A stretch of DNA of 64,000 nucleotides from Phoronis australis (GCA_002633005.1 NMRA01000008.1:1871456-1935455), one strand, 5' to 3'; counted from the stretch's first letter, positions 1 to 13,588 are shown. Numbers and translations are program-made. The notes: generated from the sequence alone by a model not told the origin.

Positions 1-1222
1 TTTTTTTACCAAAGTGTGCTTTGTAAAACTATCTATCTCAGCCAGTACTGTTTGGTCCCGCCACAGATCAACTATGTTTATAGGGATAATAAGCACAGGT
101 GTACTTTTGGTCTCGTGACGGACCAGGCCTTTTTGTGTACTCTCAGTGTACACCTGGTCCCTCTGCGAACTGGTCCTGTTTATATTTTCACCACGATGTA
201 CAGAATGTTTTGGTTTCTTGAAACTGTTTTCAGCTGATTCGTTTCCAGATACATTTGACGTTTTTCAATTGTGGTCAACGTGATTCAGCTTAATAAAGTG
301 ATACCTAATTGTTTATTGTCGCTTTTAATAATATACTATGAGCTGAGAGCACCATCGTTTGCCAGTTTTTCTCATAACTAGACAGAACACATGTTTATTT
401 CCAGACTAACAGTACAGGTCTTCGTTCTTAAACAACTTGAGGCTGCTGTTACCCGATCATCTGATATTCAATGTTTTACTCCCCGTCGGGTGCTCCTTAT
501 GCTCTTGAATATTTAGTAGTTGTCTAACCCCCCACACACACCACACTTTTTCATATACGATTTTTCGTATGCTAAAAAGGTGTGTACTAAGCAGATGTTC
601 CAACAAAAATTTTTGCTGGTGGCGTGACTCATACCCAGATGTGCACAAATATGGTTTCACGAAACTTGTGACCCACGTTCATGCGACGAAATCGAGAAGG
701 GTTTTAAATTATCTTAAGAAAAACTCAAGAGACATGTTAAGTGCCAGAAACTTACCAGGATGCATGGAAATTTCACTATTTGGCTACAAAAACAAAAAAA
801 TGGTCTTACACGGAGGGGGGAAACCCCCCTCCCGACCTCCCCCTCTCGGCGCCACGTGCCTCGGATTCGACCTTTGCGGGAATCCTAAACCCCCCCTTAC
901 TGAAAACGTAGATCCGCCACTGACTAACACTGACACCCGTTACGATTATTAGAGGATCGCTCCGACTGGAGCCGGCAGCTCCCCAGTGTGGCCTGTCTCA
1001 AATTGGCGACCGAATAGCGTAGTGTTCAATACTGCAACATGTACACATTTATCACAACCAGCTTTAGAACCAAAACAAGTGTGCAGCAGGCGTCGTTTAT
1101 TGGAGTTTAGTCTGTTAGAATTAAAGATAGATTGATGCACGTAAGGACATTATGAATTTACTTGCTACTGTCGTACTTAATTGCTGTATACACCGTGCTT
1201 TTTATTTTTGAATTGTTTTCAG
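1..1222. other. Upstream flank of PDCD4, no supported gene
   Basis: No exon with credible splice sites or recognisable protein was found here. The reading frames present are short and start at non-ATG codons. The stretch must contain the promoter and any non-coding first exon of PDCD4, because the first coding exon begins one base after an acceptor (AG at 1221-1222). I could not locate that first exon. Positions 810-922 hold a GC-rich transposon remnant, listed separately. Confidence 0.5.
810..922. repeat. Remnant of a CAGTGGCGGAT-ended inverted-repeat element
   Basis: The segment is GC-rich with runs of G and C, and it ends at 911-922 in GATCCGCCACTG. That is the reverse complement of CAGTGGCGGATC, the same terminus seen at 44,388 and 58,543. 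Only one end is recognisable here, so this looks like a decayed or truncated copy of a small non-autonomous DNA transposon. Confidence 0.4.
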
Positions 1223-1223
1223 A

Positions 1224-4200
1224 ATGGCTGCTGCATTCGATCAATTTGAGACTGAAGTTGAAATGGCCGAGGGTGAAGGGGAAAATGGCGACAAAAAAAA
1301 CGTGCAGTCCAATCGCGGAGACGGTGATTTTGAAGAGGAGTCAGTCGATGTCAATAAGGCCGAAAGGAAAATACTTAGGGCTAAAAAGTTGGTGCGTCGA
1401 AGTCCAAGTAAAGAAGAGGGAATATCCAATGGGACTGTTCCTTTGAAAGTTGCACTCCTTGGGTCAAAAAATAGTCGCAAATCGCGGACAGGTCGACGTG
1501 GTCTTCCTAAAAAAGGTAAATCTCTAAACGTCCGAGCTCAATAAAAGTTCATTATAATGGAAATGTTCTTTATTTTAAACTTTATTCCATTCATGTGTAT
1601 GTAGAACTAAGGTGCTGTGTAAATTCAGCTACTTGGTACCTGAATTATTGATCAAATAATATCAGTTTGTGATGTTTTGTATGACCTAATTAGTTGACCT
1701 AGAATACCTCGATGCTAAACCATGTTTCAGAGAGGAAATATCTCCTTCAAATCTGTATTTTTGCACTGCTCTGATCTCGATATTAGTCAAAGCAGTGTTC
1801 TTTATTTTTGTTTCAGTGTAAAATGAATACTTTTGATGTGAAATATGCGAATAATATTCAATTGTCTCACAGCACTAATTAGGTCAAGCTGAAGTGGCAA
1901 ACTTAGTTAAAATAAATACAAGTTATCTGCAATTTATCCTCCTGTTGAGGCAATCAGTGAACTCCATGTGGTCTAAAGTCTTACCAAGAATGTTAGTAGT
2001 AACTTGAGCTATTAAAAAACAAAGCATGATACAAAAAGATGGTTTCAAAGATAATGCCATAGGGGACTAATTAGGGTAGTCACAGAGCCAATGGTGTTTT
2101 TCTCATGTCTCACTGAAAAAGTTCCGTTGCTATTGAAGAAATCCTGCTTGTAAAGTGGACAGGCAAGAAGAAAATGAATAACCTAGTGTGCGTAGTCATG
2201 CTTCTGAAATTCTTTGTAATTATTTACAAGGACTGCCTGGCCTTCTGTTGTTGTCCTGGTTGCACACACTTTATTTTGCTCATGTTCAATCAATAAAGAT
2301 CATATTTAGACGATAACACGCAGGTATTATGCGTTTTATTCAGTTGAACAAGCAAGACGAATGAACGTCGTCTGAAACAATAAGGGAAATATAAATACCG
2401 GCAAATGCAATTTATAAAGTAAAAAGAACGGAACTAAGAAGAGAGAACACAGATGATGGTATACTCATGCAGCTAGTAACGTGGTAATCTTACCAGCACT
2501 TAGTCACAGCGGAAGTAGACTTGAAATTTATAAACAAATAATATGGCATCTTAGTAACCACAAGTAGCATTGTCTACAGAGCTTATTCGCTAACTTTCGT
2601 TAGCAATTGATTGAAAGCTTCATCCTCAGGTTTTTTTTATTGTTATTCCTCAGTCATATGCCCTATTTATACTATTTTTGAATCTGTGTCCTTGTCCACA
2701 ACGTGGCTTCTCAATATTTCAAACAACAACAATGAGTACAGGTACCCCCATATTTTTGACTGTCCTTGTGTGCTACATTTGAAAAATGTTGTTTTTCCGC
2801 CTAAGTTGCCAAACACTGTCAAACAAAAGTTCATAGTTTACCATAAAAGTTTCTCAGTGATTGCTAGCACACACCAGTTGTCCAAATTCACCAAAACTCT
2901 GTGTTTAATTGTATGTGCGTGCACAAAGTTTGCTGGTATTTGCTCCTTGTAGACAAAGCTTAATGCTTTAAACGTTTAATTCTTTGACTGTAATCCTATA
3001 GTCAGGTCTAGCTTTTGATTAGCTGGCTTTTTGGGCAAGTGAAAATTTTCAGTTGCCCAAACAGGGTCCTCAATTACCCGAGGGGAATGGTGAATGTGCC
3101 TTCTGAAAGGGGAATTTTTGGGAAGAGTGGAAAATTCTCCCCCCCTTCCAGTCACCATCAATAGCACCCCCGCCCCTGTTGCAAGTTCTCATAGGCTCTG
3201 CCGCAAATACCTAAAACTAACATTTTGCACTCATTCAAATTGTCACTTGTTACAAGTGATTCCAACCTCAAGGGGAATTTTTCAATCACTTGCGGGGAAT
3301 TTTTGGGCCTCATGAGGGGAATTCCGCGTGATTTTTCAATATTTTTAGAAGGGAATGGGGCCAATGTTCGGCCCCAAAATCGAGGGACTGAGGGCTCTGC
3401 CAAAGGAAAAACTTGCTTGCCCAAATTACTGAGTTTTAAAGCCTTCAAATCAACAGTTCACCCAAACATTTGTAAATTGTGTTGTTTGTCATTAGATCTG
3501 GATATATAAATTCATTGTTCAACTCAACTGTTAGCCGTTGGGCATGCTACTTTCAAATTTCACTTGCCTGCTGTCGGGGTACTGTTAGAGTCAAGTCCTG
3601 ATACTATTAGAAAGTAGGGAAATTTAAACTGCTTAGGCTTGCCTAGAATATAAAGATAGAATTGTGGAATATCAGAGTTCATGAGATATTACTTTTTGTC
3701 TTTGAGATTTGGCCATGCAGAAGTCATTTAAGTCTTATTTTCTCTTCATGATAGAGTTGTGTGCTGGATAATTACTTACTGTTACTTCTGAACATTCCCT
3801 TTAGGAGGCGCTGGCGGGAAAGGTACTTGGGGTAAACCTGGTTCTGAGCTATTTGCAGAGGATAAGGCAGTTGATGTGCGTGACCCCAACTACGACTCGG
3901 ATAATCAGGTGAGGGTTCTCTGTCTTTCTTACAGTGATAGCCCAAGGCTGCATTTTTTTCTTATTTGACGCAGCAATCCAGCTGAACAGACCCACATTGG
4001 CTTAGTGTGTGTCAACATTGACACATTTCAGCACTGGACGCTTAGCTAAACACCAAGTCGCATTTGGCGACCTGGAAAAAATCACAGGTCGCCAAACGAA
4101 ATGTGAGTTCACCAAAACTGAAAATCTTGTATGTTCAAATCAATTGCAAGGTTTCCTATTCTATCGGGCATATAACAGTTCACCGACAAAAAAGAAAAAC

Positions 4201-7200
4201 GAACGGCTGTATCGACACCCACACCTCCCATTTTCCTCGTAAATGCCTAAGTACTTAGTGTAGGCATACTTTCATTCTCAAACTCAAGTTCTCCCGCCGG
4301 TGAACGAACATAGAACGTAGACGACCGCATGGGCTGGTGGTGCGAATTTCGCCGATTTTACCCGATTTTTACCAAACAATTCCGACTTCTGTCTCTGTTT
4401 ACTTCCTGTTGTAATTAAAGCGTGGTGGCAAATGCAAGATTTCACAAAGTCAACTGAACAATTGTGAATTGTCGTTTGTATTTGAGCGTCATTCTTTAAT
4501 TTGGGATGCCCAATATTGCTTATTTCGAACATTGCTTCGACCTTGAGCAAAGCGATTAATTTTCACTGTACGAAACTAAAGATTATGACACCATTTTTGT
4601 CGAAAACCCAGTGAACTGAACACTCATGGCATAATGATATGCTAGAGGATTCGCAATCACTTTCATATTACTCCAATGTCCAATTGATATGTATAACGGC
4701 ATGATACAATTTTCCGTGTATATGGAGGTACTAGTAATTCATACTCTTGCAGTTGTTGATTTCTCTTTTCCGTGTATATGGAGGTACTAGTAATTCATGC
4801 TCATGCAGTTGTTGATTTCTCTTTTCCGTGTATGTGGAGGTACTAGTAATTCATACTTATGCAGTTGTTGATTTCTCTTTTCCGTGTATATGGAGGTACT
4901 AGTAATTCATGCTCATGCAGTTGTTGATTTCTCTTTTCCGTGTATATGGAGGTACTAGTAATTCATGCTCATGCAGTTGTTGATTTCTCTTTTCTAGGAT
5001 GTTGTTGTCGAGGCCATGGAACCTGAGTTAACTGAAGAAGAGTTTAATAAGGCAGCTTATGTCATTCTGGCTGAATATCTGGAGCATGGTGATACCAATG
5101 AAGTCGCTGTAAGTCACTTCTGCCAGAAAAAGCGAGCTTTTCTTTTGTTTCCGGGTTTATACAGGTGTGCTACTCAAGCGTTAAACAACGATCAGCATCT
5201 GGGTTTTAGTATGGGTAACATGTATGAAGTTGACACTACAGCAAGTTTGGCAGTAATCACGTGCAGGGTCCTGGATTTTGAGAACAAATTTGATGCCCGT
5301 TATTTAGTACGGAAAACTGGTTCTCACATTATGGAACCCCTGTAAGTGACTGTGATGTTGTTGTTCTTGATTGTCGTACTGATGTCAGATACAAAAACAA
5401 TGCTTGGTATTTTAGTTCCCATTGGCAAGAGTGTTATGGGACACTTTCTGAAGATTTGTGAAATTTAAGAGTTTTGTCCATGTCCATTGTGTGAAACGTG
5501 AAAAAATGAAATTGATGACAGTTTCCATTTTCAAGTTATCGTTTGAAGCACTGAGCAATTTACGTTCGGTTCAACCTGTATTTTGCTCTTGGTTATTCAG
5601 CGCAGTTTAAATGCTGGGAAGCTTTGTGTAACTCTTGTCAAAAGCTGAGCCAAAGATAACCAGACCATCATAGTCGCAAAAATAACCTTTGACATTGAAT
5701 GGTCTAGTTGAACGTACAAGAATCCTGCATCGTTATTTGTAACTTGTTATGCATTCCTTTGAAATCTTTAAGTTTGTTTATGCTTGGCCAATTGTGGACT
5801 TCTGTTTGCAACTTTTTTTAATTTCCATTGAGTCCCTGATGGTGCAGACTCATGAATGCCATTTCTAATTAGCTGCCTTAACGAGGAAATTTGAGTTGTT
5901 TTGTCTGATTACTTTTGCCTTGTACTGTGTCTCACACTGTGCAATTGTTTCCTGTAGGAGAGTTTGAGTGAGCTGAACATTGGCCCTCACGTCCACCATA
6001 TCCCTGTAGTAGCGGTCAACATCGCATTGGACAGAAAGAACACTCATCGAGAAATGATCTCAGTTCTTTTGTCAGATCTATACGGAAGGCTACTGGAGCA
6101 GGAGGACTTTTCCAAGAGCTTTGACGAACTCATTACGGATTTGCCTGACCTTAAAGTGGATTGCCCAACAGCACCGGTTGTAAGTTAGCTCTTAATTTTT
6201 TCAGCAATTTTCAAAATTTCATAAAACCCATGACATTCTCCTGTATTCTTGGAAGCTTCCTTGAAGTTACCTGATTATAGAAACCAATTGCTAGTATCGT
6301 AGTAAGGAATGTTTTGAGACTATTTTTAATAGGTAATCCGTCTCTTTCATGGTTTATGCATTTTTGTACCAAGGAAGAAAGTCCCCTTTGATTCTGTGGT
6401 AAGTGACTTTCTCTTCTGGTATGACTTTTTTAGATCATTGGTCAGTTTGTTGCCCGGGCCATTGCTGATGACTGCCTGCCGCCCAAATACATCCAAAGTT
6501 GGAAAGGGAAGGTGGAATGTGATGCTGCCAGGTAATACAATGTAGTGTAATAGCATGACTGGCGCATTACAAATATGTTTTTGCGAGAAAGGCAATGTCA
6601 CGTGAGTTTACGCAAGACATTGCCATAGAAATGAAGCAAGTACTAGCTTTTTCTCATAATGAGTTTCTTGTATTCAAAGCGTGGAATTTTCCTCTTGTAA
6701 GAGAATTTGCTCTTTTTTGGTTTGGATTTCCTCTTTATTTGATTTCCAGTTTCCTTTCTCGTTGTCTCTTTTTTATCATTATTTTGCATTTATTCATTCA
6801 CAAACGTTTATTGTAGTTAAATTTTACAACACAAAAAATATTGTCTTACAACCCTACTTATTTGTGGAACGATACATCACCTGGAAAATTTTCCTCTTTT
6901 CTGTCATTGATCATTCCAAGCCCTGTTGTATTGCGGAATTGGCCCCAGATCTTTTCATGTGGTTTATAATCTGATGATATTTCATGTTGGGTAATTTTTC
7001 ACTGCTATTTATTGGTTGCTATTTGTTGTTAAAATAAGGTTACAGCGAGAAAATCAGTTTTTTACATGGAAAATGTTGGCGCGATATCTCAAGAAGGATC
7101 CTGTACAGTTTCGTCATGCTATATTCTGAGGTGAAGGTTCTGTTAGTACCTGCTTTTGGGGGATTACTGTGTGACTAATGCTTGTTTTGTTTGGTGCTGT

Positions 7201-10200
7201 GCTCTGCTGTAACAAAAGTAACCTGTTGGACGATTTGATTACACGGGTTTGTGGAAATTATCAGGCTTTTTTACTCATCTTTTCATGAAGACAGTGGAAT
7301 TAGGTCCACACCATGCAAGCCTTTGAAGAATGCGTCTAGTGCGGTCCTGTTAAGTATGTCTCCGAAGTTGGTGCGGATAAACCAACTTACGCATGATTCG
7401 TCATTTTTGCCTCGGTCCCAAAAGTGACGGATTATTCAAGGTGTGCTGTATCTTAATTAGGAGACCATATAACTGAGGAAAAGAATACTTTATCTCGTCT
7501 GGATGTAATCATTTATTTGCTTTCTCTGTATGGTTACACGTCTTCTATATCTGGCACATTTTGTTGTAGGGCGGCATTGGAAAGAGCTGATGTTTTGCTG
7601 AGCATGAAACACGGCATCGTGCGCTTGGACAATGTGTGGGGTGTCGGTGGAGGAATAAGGCCTGTTAAATCATTGATTAAAAAGGTAAATCTTCATCCCA
7701 CATGAAATATTACATAACGTAATACTCATGTAAGTTGGCTCTAGCCAGACTGAGAGGTTTTATACGAGTCATGAAGGTAGAACCTGACTTACTTGAAGGG
7801 CCAGTGCATAAACTGGCGCCATCTCTGAGTTCAGTGAAGATCCAACTTATGCACGTAAAGTGACTGTAAACCTATGTTCCATCCGAGAACTTTTGATTTA
7901 CTAGTAGGCCACTTACTGCTATAAAATAGTTTTGACTTATCCCTTACTAAGGTGAGAAGTGATTTCAGGGTTTGCGAACAGTTGACAGCTTGTTAGTGCT
8001 TGACGCCTGCATGTGTGATGCATAAAGTAACATGCTGCGACAAGCCAACTTATGCTCGATCTTAAGAAACACTTGTGTTTCCAAGTCCTGAAATCACCTC
8101 CAATTTGACTGAGGACTATTTTGAGACAAATTTCATAATTGTAAGTCCTATGATGGAGGGGATGTTTATAGCAGCTTTAGTGAAGGAAACAAAATAAACA
8201 TGTGTTAAATCGGAGCTTTCTGTGTCCTCAAGCAGTAACTATTAGTCACTCCTCCTAAAGCTTACAAAGCTCTTTGAATATGAGATTAGTTTTAATTGGA
8301 CTCATTTTATTAGTGTTAATTGCCTAATTTCAAAACTTATGTTTTTGACATCGGATGTCACTGAAGGCAGGTGCATTGGTCTTAAAAAGCTGCAATAAAT
8401 GTGCGGTTTCTGTCAAAAACAAACTTGATTATTAGAGGCCACTTACCTGTTACAATGGACCACTTGCCCGTTTACAAACTTTACTGAAAAGTGGGACAAA
8501 ATCGCCATCTTTTTGCATAACCTTGCGTAAGGTCTATAGCCTAGCGTGTGGAAAACCAGCTCGAGGTCTTCAAAACCTCAAGCGAATTCCCACGTTCCAG
8601 CACCAGGTTATCACCATGACGACAAGGCAAGTGGGACAAAAATCCACCTTGCGAAAGGTGTGTTGATCTCGCATTGTTCCTTACTCAAATGACAACTCAT
8701 TTCTCGATTTGCTTCATAAAATGTTGGTTAATTTCCTTGTCATGCCTGCTTAGTTTCATTCAGTAATGCAGTATGTTTGGCAAGGGAACTCCATACGTTA
8801 AATACGCCTATAAAAAGTTGTGTTTTTTTGACACTGGAATACTTGATTTGCAACAGCTTAAAGAATGTTTGGGATACATGCACTTTTGATACTCTTATGG
8901 ATGCTGATAAAATTGGTTTTAATCCTTGTTTGCTCTGTTGTCTGACAGATAGTGATGCTGGTGAAGGAGTACTTAAGTGCCAGTGACATCCCAGAGGCGA
9001 CTCAATGTTTGAAGGACCTCGAGGTCCCTCATTTTCATCATGAGCTTATTTATGAGGTACGTGACTAAGAGGCCCATCAGTCCTAGATAGTTCTCGGTGT
9101 TGTCTCAAAGCCCGTGAAAAGGGCGGAAAGGAACTAAACACTGCAATCTGAATAAGAAGTATGATGCCACATTCGAGGCATGCTTCAGCCTAAGTTGCTT
9201 GCCGTCGCCCATCGTCATAGTATACAACTCGAAGTCAAAAGAAAAGAGAGAAATCCGTAGTTTGCTTGATTGGACAGAAGAAACATTTTTCGCTCAAAAC
9301 TTGTGAATTCCATTTCATTACTGTATTAGCTACAAACAGGCTTATGTTGAATTTTCATTTATGGCCTTTTACCCTGCATATTTTTCCATTTCCTTGATCA
9401 TCAAAGACTTTAAAAATCTATAGTTTTATGTGTCTGCTATAAATTCTTCAAAAGTTACTCAAGAAACTGATCCTTTGTAATGAAGGTATTCTATTACCAT
9501 AAAAGCATGTGCTAGTTAAAAGATGGCTTAACAATGATGGCTTTCTGTTGTTCTTACAGGGCACAATGATTGTGTTGGAAGACAGTGGCGAACGGTCTGC
9601 CCAGCAGATGGCGAAGCTGTTCAAGTCTCTTTGTGATACTGCCATTGTTACACCAGACCAAATGACCAAGGTAATGCAGTCTGCTTGTTGTGTCCATTTT
9701 GAAAGTTCCTACAATGGGGCTGTCAATAAAGAAATAACACCAATTAAAGCCCCCGAGGGTCTGTGTTTGGCAATTTTTATGTTCATAATATTATTTTTTA
9801 ACCTATCCTCCATTTTCATCGTTATCTAGGTTTGGCATGAATACTCGACACTGCTGCATGAATTTTCCTGAGTTGGAATTGACAGCTTGTCATTTTATGT
9901 GCTGGAAAGCTTTCTCATTTGTTTTTTAAACTGTTTCGGTGCCGAGAGTTATTCTAATATGCAGCTGGTGTTTGTTAGTTGTATTCCAAGTTTTATGTTA
10001 AAACCACTTGATGATACTACGAGTCGGTGTTCTTTTTCATGTTTAACTGGGTGCTCTTGATTAATTATTGTGCTTTGTTACTTCTTTTGTTTGTCTACTT
10101 GACTAGCGAAACATGAGACAGCATTGTGGTTGACCTCTCACCAGTTGTTTCATTCACCTTGCAGGGGTTGCAGAGAATCTTTGAGGACTTACCTGACATC

Positions 10201-10811
10201 TGTATTGACGTTCCCAACGCTAACTTCTTGCTGGAGCGTTTTGTCAACATGTGCGCGGATTTGGAATGTGTACCAGATCAAGTCATGAGGGATTTGCCTG
10301 GAAGGTAATAAACAATGCCCCACGTAGCTGGCCTTGATATGTCATTTTTGCCTCGACCACTCGACATCTTGAATTTTATCTCCTGAATGTTCAATGACGC
10401 AGTGTGCAGAGAACACAGTGATTTCTGTTTCCGAGTGCGAATACCTTGGGATATTCTCAATCCAACTCTCCTCTTTCACGGAGGTATAATCTTTGTGAGT
10501 CCCTTACTTTTCAAAATCACAGTGAGGAATTTCTTAGTTGATTATCAAGAGAAACACATTCAGCACTGATGTTCACTCTTTTTACCACATTTTGGGTGTC
10601 GCCATTGCAACTCAAAATACAATGGATTACAATGAATCAAGTGGTAGTTGCCTTTTTGTTTGTTCTTATCTTGATATACATCTTACCTTACTTTTTCCGA
10701 ATAATATTTTTCAGAGGCAGAAAGCGTTTTGTGTCCGAGGGTGACGGTGGCCTCGTGAAAGATATGCCACCGTTCCGAGTGGTGGGGGTGGTGAAGGAGA
10801 ACCCTGTCTAA
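1224..10811 (+). CDS. PDCD4: Programmed cell death protein 4 (two MA3 domains)
   Basis: PDCD4 binds eIF4A through two MA3 domains and represses translation of structured mRNAs. It shuttles between nucleus and cytoplasm. Coding exons: 1224-1515, 3805-3908, 4998-5108, 5958-6179, 6434-6531, 7570-7684, 8949-9056, 9560-9670, 10165-10304, 10715-10811. They total 1398 nt and 465 residues (human PDCD4 has 469). Visible family marks are the Gly-rich [14 protein letters not shown] block spanning exons 1-2, [11 protein letters not shown]3-1 at about residues 133-265, MA3-2 at about 315-435, and the C-terminal [12 protein letters not shown] block with the conserved Akt-site serine (S441). The start is the first ATG after an acceptor. 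The N-terminus is acidic, then basic. It has RRSPS (58-62), but I see no DSG-type phosphodegron. A 56-bp minisatellite fills the end of intron 2. ATTAAA at 10,890 may be the polyadenylation signal. Confidence 0.95.
4711..4996 (+). repeat. 56-bp minisatellite abutting a PDCD4 splice acceptor
   Basis: Five full copies start at 4711, 4767, 4823, 4879 and 4935, with exact 56-bp spacing. A sixth, truncated copy at 4991 runs directly into the acceptor TTTCTAG of PDCD4 coding exon 3. Copies differ by single substitutions, such as tatatgg/tatgtgg and actctt/gctcat. Each unit carries a CATGCAG followed by a pyrimidine-rich GATTTCTCTTTTC tract, so acceptor-like sequence is repeated five times before the real one. 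Confidence 0.95.
5274..5331. repeat. Foldback element, copy 1 (PDCD4 intron 3)
   Basis: This is a diverged copy of a ~56-bp element with imperfect inverted ends, ATTTTGAGAAC... and ...AACTGGTTCTCACATT. The homology continues outward as a GGGTCCTGG / GGAACCCC pair followed by TGTAAG. Other copies lie at 31,280, 39,460, 39,555 and 54,035. Confidence 0.75.
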
Positions 10812-13442
10812 TTCGTGTGTAGCCAACTGGGCCTAGTGTCTAGGTTATTAAGTGACCAATTGTGCAGATTGTGCCACATTTTATGGGTAATTAAAGCAAG
10901 TTCAAGGAATGGATTTGTGAATTCTTGTGGTTTGATCTTTTTGAGCTTTGTTTTCACCTATTCTGAAAATTATAACAAAGTAAAATAATAGATCTTTTTC
11001 AATAACTTCACATTTTATAGGACTTTTACGTGATCATAATTCACATAAACTGTTTTGTTTTTAAGACCTTTTTCTGCCAATACATAGATTTGTCTCCAGT
11101 TTAGACACCTTGAAGACATCAGTTGAGGTCATCACCACCTGTCACTGGAAGCAATTGTCTCCCAAAATGTATGTTTCCACATATACATGGTTGCACATTC
11201 TTGCTGTCGTCTGTGGTTGCCTTGCATTCAGCATCTTCTGGTCTATCTTCCAAATCCTTTATGGATCTTTGGAATATTATTTTGCAGACTTGTTCATGTT
11301 ATTGAGAAGAGAGCACACACTAGGTGTTGATTCTTGTAGCAATTTTCTGTTTTTGCGCCTGTCCCGCATCTATGATGGGTTTTCATGAAATATACCAGAT
11401 AGGCATCTATGGACAATTCCTGCCCATTTGTGCCCACATATGACTCTTGTGCACCCCTTAAAGGCAATTTTAGTAATTTTGTTTCATTTTTCGTTCTGCT
11501 GCTCTGTATCTGCAAAACTTCTTGAAAGGTCATCGTGAAGTATGTATTAAAAATTTTTTAATGGAGTATTGAGAGGTGATTTTTGGACTCGTTGGAGAAT
11601 TTAACTGTTCCCTCTGTTTTTATTTGTTTGTCTGAATAACTGCTAAAAGGATCTGATGTTTATCTGTTAAGGAGACAACAACACATGCTGCTCCCCCTAG
11701 TGGGAATTTTAGTATTTTATGTTTAGTTTTTGGCGTTCTCTCTGTCTCACAAAGCTCTTCAAAAGCCGTAGTGAAATTCCGCAGATATTGTCGACGTTTG
11801 CAGATTGTTTAGAAGGGTGTATTCAGCCGCGTTTCCTCAAACACAATAGTGCGTCCTTCCTACTTATTGCCTTTGGCAAGGCAAAATAAAGGCGTAATGG
11901 CAAATTAGACTAAATCTATTTGTCTGAATGTTTTCCGTTTATATTGTGGGAATACAATATACATTACATTGTGTACGTACTTCAAATAACAAATTACTAC
12001 TCTTGTATTTGTGTCACATTCACTGTAGGGGAAGCAAAGCTATGTTGAATATTCAGGCCAAAAAGCTGATGTAGTTTTGGTCTTTGCCCGCATCTTTGCA
12101 GCTGGGCATCACTCATATCGGATAATTGTTTGGTAGAAATGGCATGCTACACCACTTGAGCTGATATCAGGTGAATTTTTGTTAAAAAAAATAACAAAAA
12201 CACTGCGTGGATTTTAAAAACAGTCACATATCAGAACGAAATATGCTTTGTCTAAAGGGACGCTTCCTTCTAACTCGCTAGCTAGAATTCACACAAAAAA
12301 ACAGTCACTCAAGCGTAACCATGACCGGGGCACATTCCATACCAGGGTAGAAAGATTTCTATTCAGAGCATCGGCAAAAGGGTCAGAAAGTTGATTTTCT
12401 TTGAGCTCCCCAGTCCTAATGTGGGTCGCAGTATTACAGCAATCGCAATTTCTTTGTATTGTAGAAATTCTACTGCTATATAACAGTGGTAAAGAAATTT
12501 GTTAGATCAGTTAGTCTTGCATAAAATTATTTTTTTCACGGCTCGTATTTATGCTGCAAGTTGGAAGGAAATGCCTAATTCAAGTGGTCCCAGGCCTGGA
12601 GGCACATTTCTAAACAAATCTTGTCAATCCACAATTTTTGTGAAAATAAAGTTTTCGTAGCAAAGTTGTTGAGTACATGAAACACCCGTTTCCAAATATG
12701 GCTGCGTGTATTTGATTCAGTTTTTATTAGACAGCACAAATAATGCAGTTGTTCAACAAGCCATGCCAGGGTAGTGTGGCTGTATTAACTGAATCTGGGA
12801 TCCGACGAAAACGCTTCGTTTTTGCGTTTATCTGTTCTCGCCATTCTATAAACACTACTTTTCATTGTGGAAAAAAACTTAATTTGGCGTTGCATTTATT
12901 AACTTTAACTCAAATCTAAGCCACAGCAGTTTTGAGATCGACCAAATTATTCAAGCCTAATTTAAGAGTTACGTGAATCCTTCCGTGACCCATTTTAAAA
13001 CATTTATTTGACATCGATTAATACAACACAATAAATATAAAACAATACCACATAAAGACTGATGGAGATGAAGGATATGAACTAAAAATAAGAATGGCAT
13101 TAATAAGACAAAAGTACAAGTAAAATAAATTAAAAAAGACAATCATTGTGCCAATGACGCGAAAACGTTTGACCGAGTAATAAAATGTGTATAGGTATTG
13201 TCAGTGTCATGAATGTTGTGACGCATTTAGAAATATAAAAGGGCGTTACATGCATTGTTAGAAAATTACGAGTGAAATAAAAATTCGTTCACATTTGACA
13301 ATGGAGTTTTAGAGATTTTTGTTCATCGAAAGTGGGTTAGTGAACTGTGCTTGACACTGGTGTAAAGAAAGGAGAGCTGTTCCCTTTTGCAAGACGGAGG
13401 GTAGTTGAAGTTATGAAGTGTCATTTCGCCAGGTAAGTGTAG
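10812..13442. other. Intergenic between PDCD4 and calaxin, no supported gene
   Basis: AT-rich non-coding DNA. The first few hundred bases are probably PDCD4 3' UTR, with ATTAAA at 10,890 and AATAAA near 11,885. No recognisable protein segment, RNA gene or tandem repeat was seen. The ORFs here are short and lack matching splice sites. Confidence 0.5.
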
Positions 13443-13588
13443 CAAAGAACCGAGGTATAACGGACAAAAATTTTACTGTCAAGGGGCTTGACTTGTACCA
13501 CGTGATCTTGAACCACAAGGAACTGCCCGGTCTTCGAAGCCCTCAAATCAGTTTGACAAAGGAACAATTTGAGACCACTTTCGCAACA
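13443..13588 (+). CDS. Isolated exon-like segment resembling calaxin exon 2
   Basis: The open frame from about 13,443 ends at a good donor (ACA|GTAAGT, 13,589). It encodes about 48 residues containing NFTVKGLDLYHVIL and SLTKEQFETTFATV. By eye this resembles the N-terminal helical region of calaxin, matching [14 protein letters not shown] and [14 protein letters not shown] encoded by 14,945-15,088. A possible acceptor (TGTAG, ending 13,442) gives the same entry phase as that exon, but the exit phase differs, so it cannot simply replace it. It lies upstream of calaxin's ATG. It could be an exon of a second EF-hand gene, an alternative 5' exon or a relic of duplication. No start codon or partner exon was found. 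Confidence 0.3.

Noticed and set aside
13413-13442. ATG exon MKCHFA with a strong donor CCAG|GTAAGT followed by TGTAG, as a start for the exon at 13,443
   Set aside because: The implied intron is 10 nt, too short to be spliced, and joining it puts the downstream peptide out of frame.
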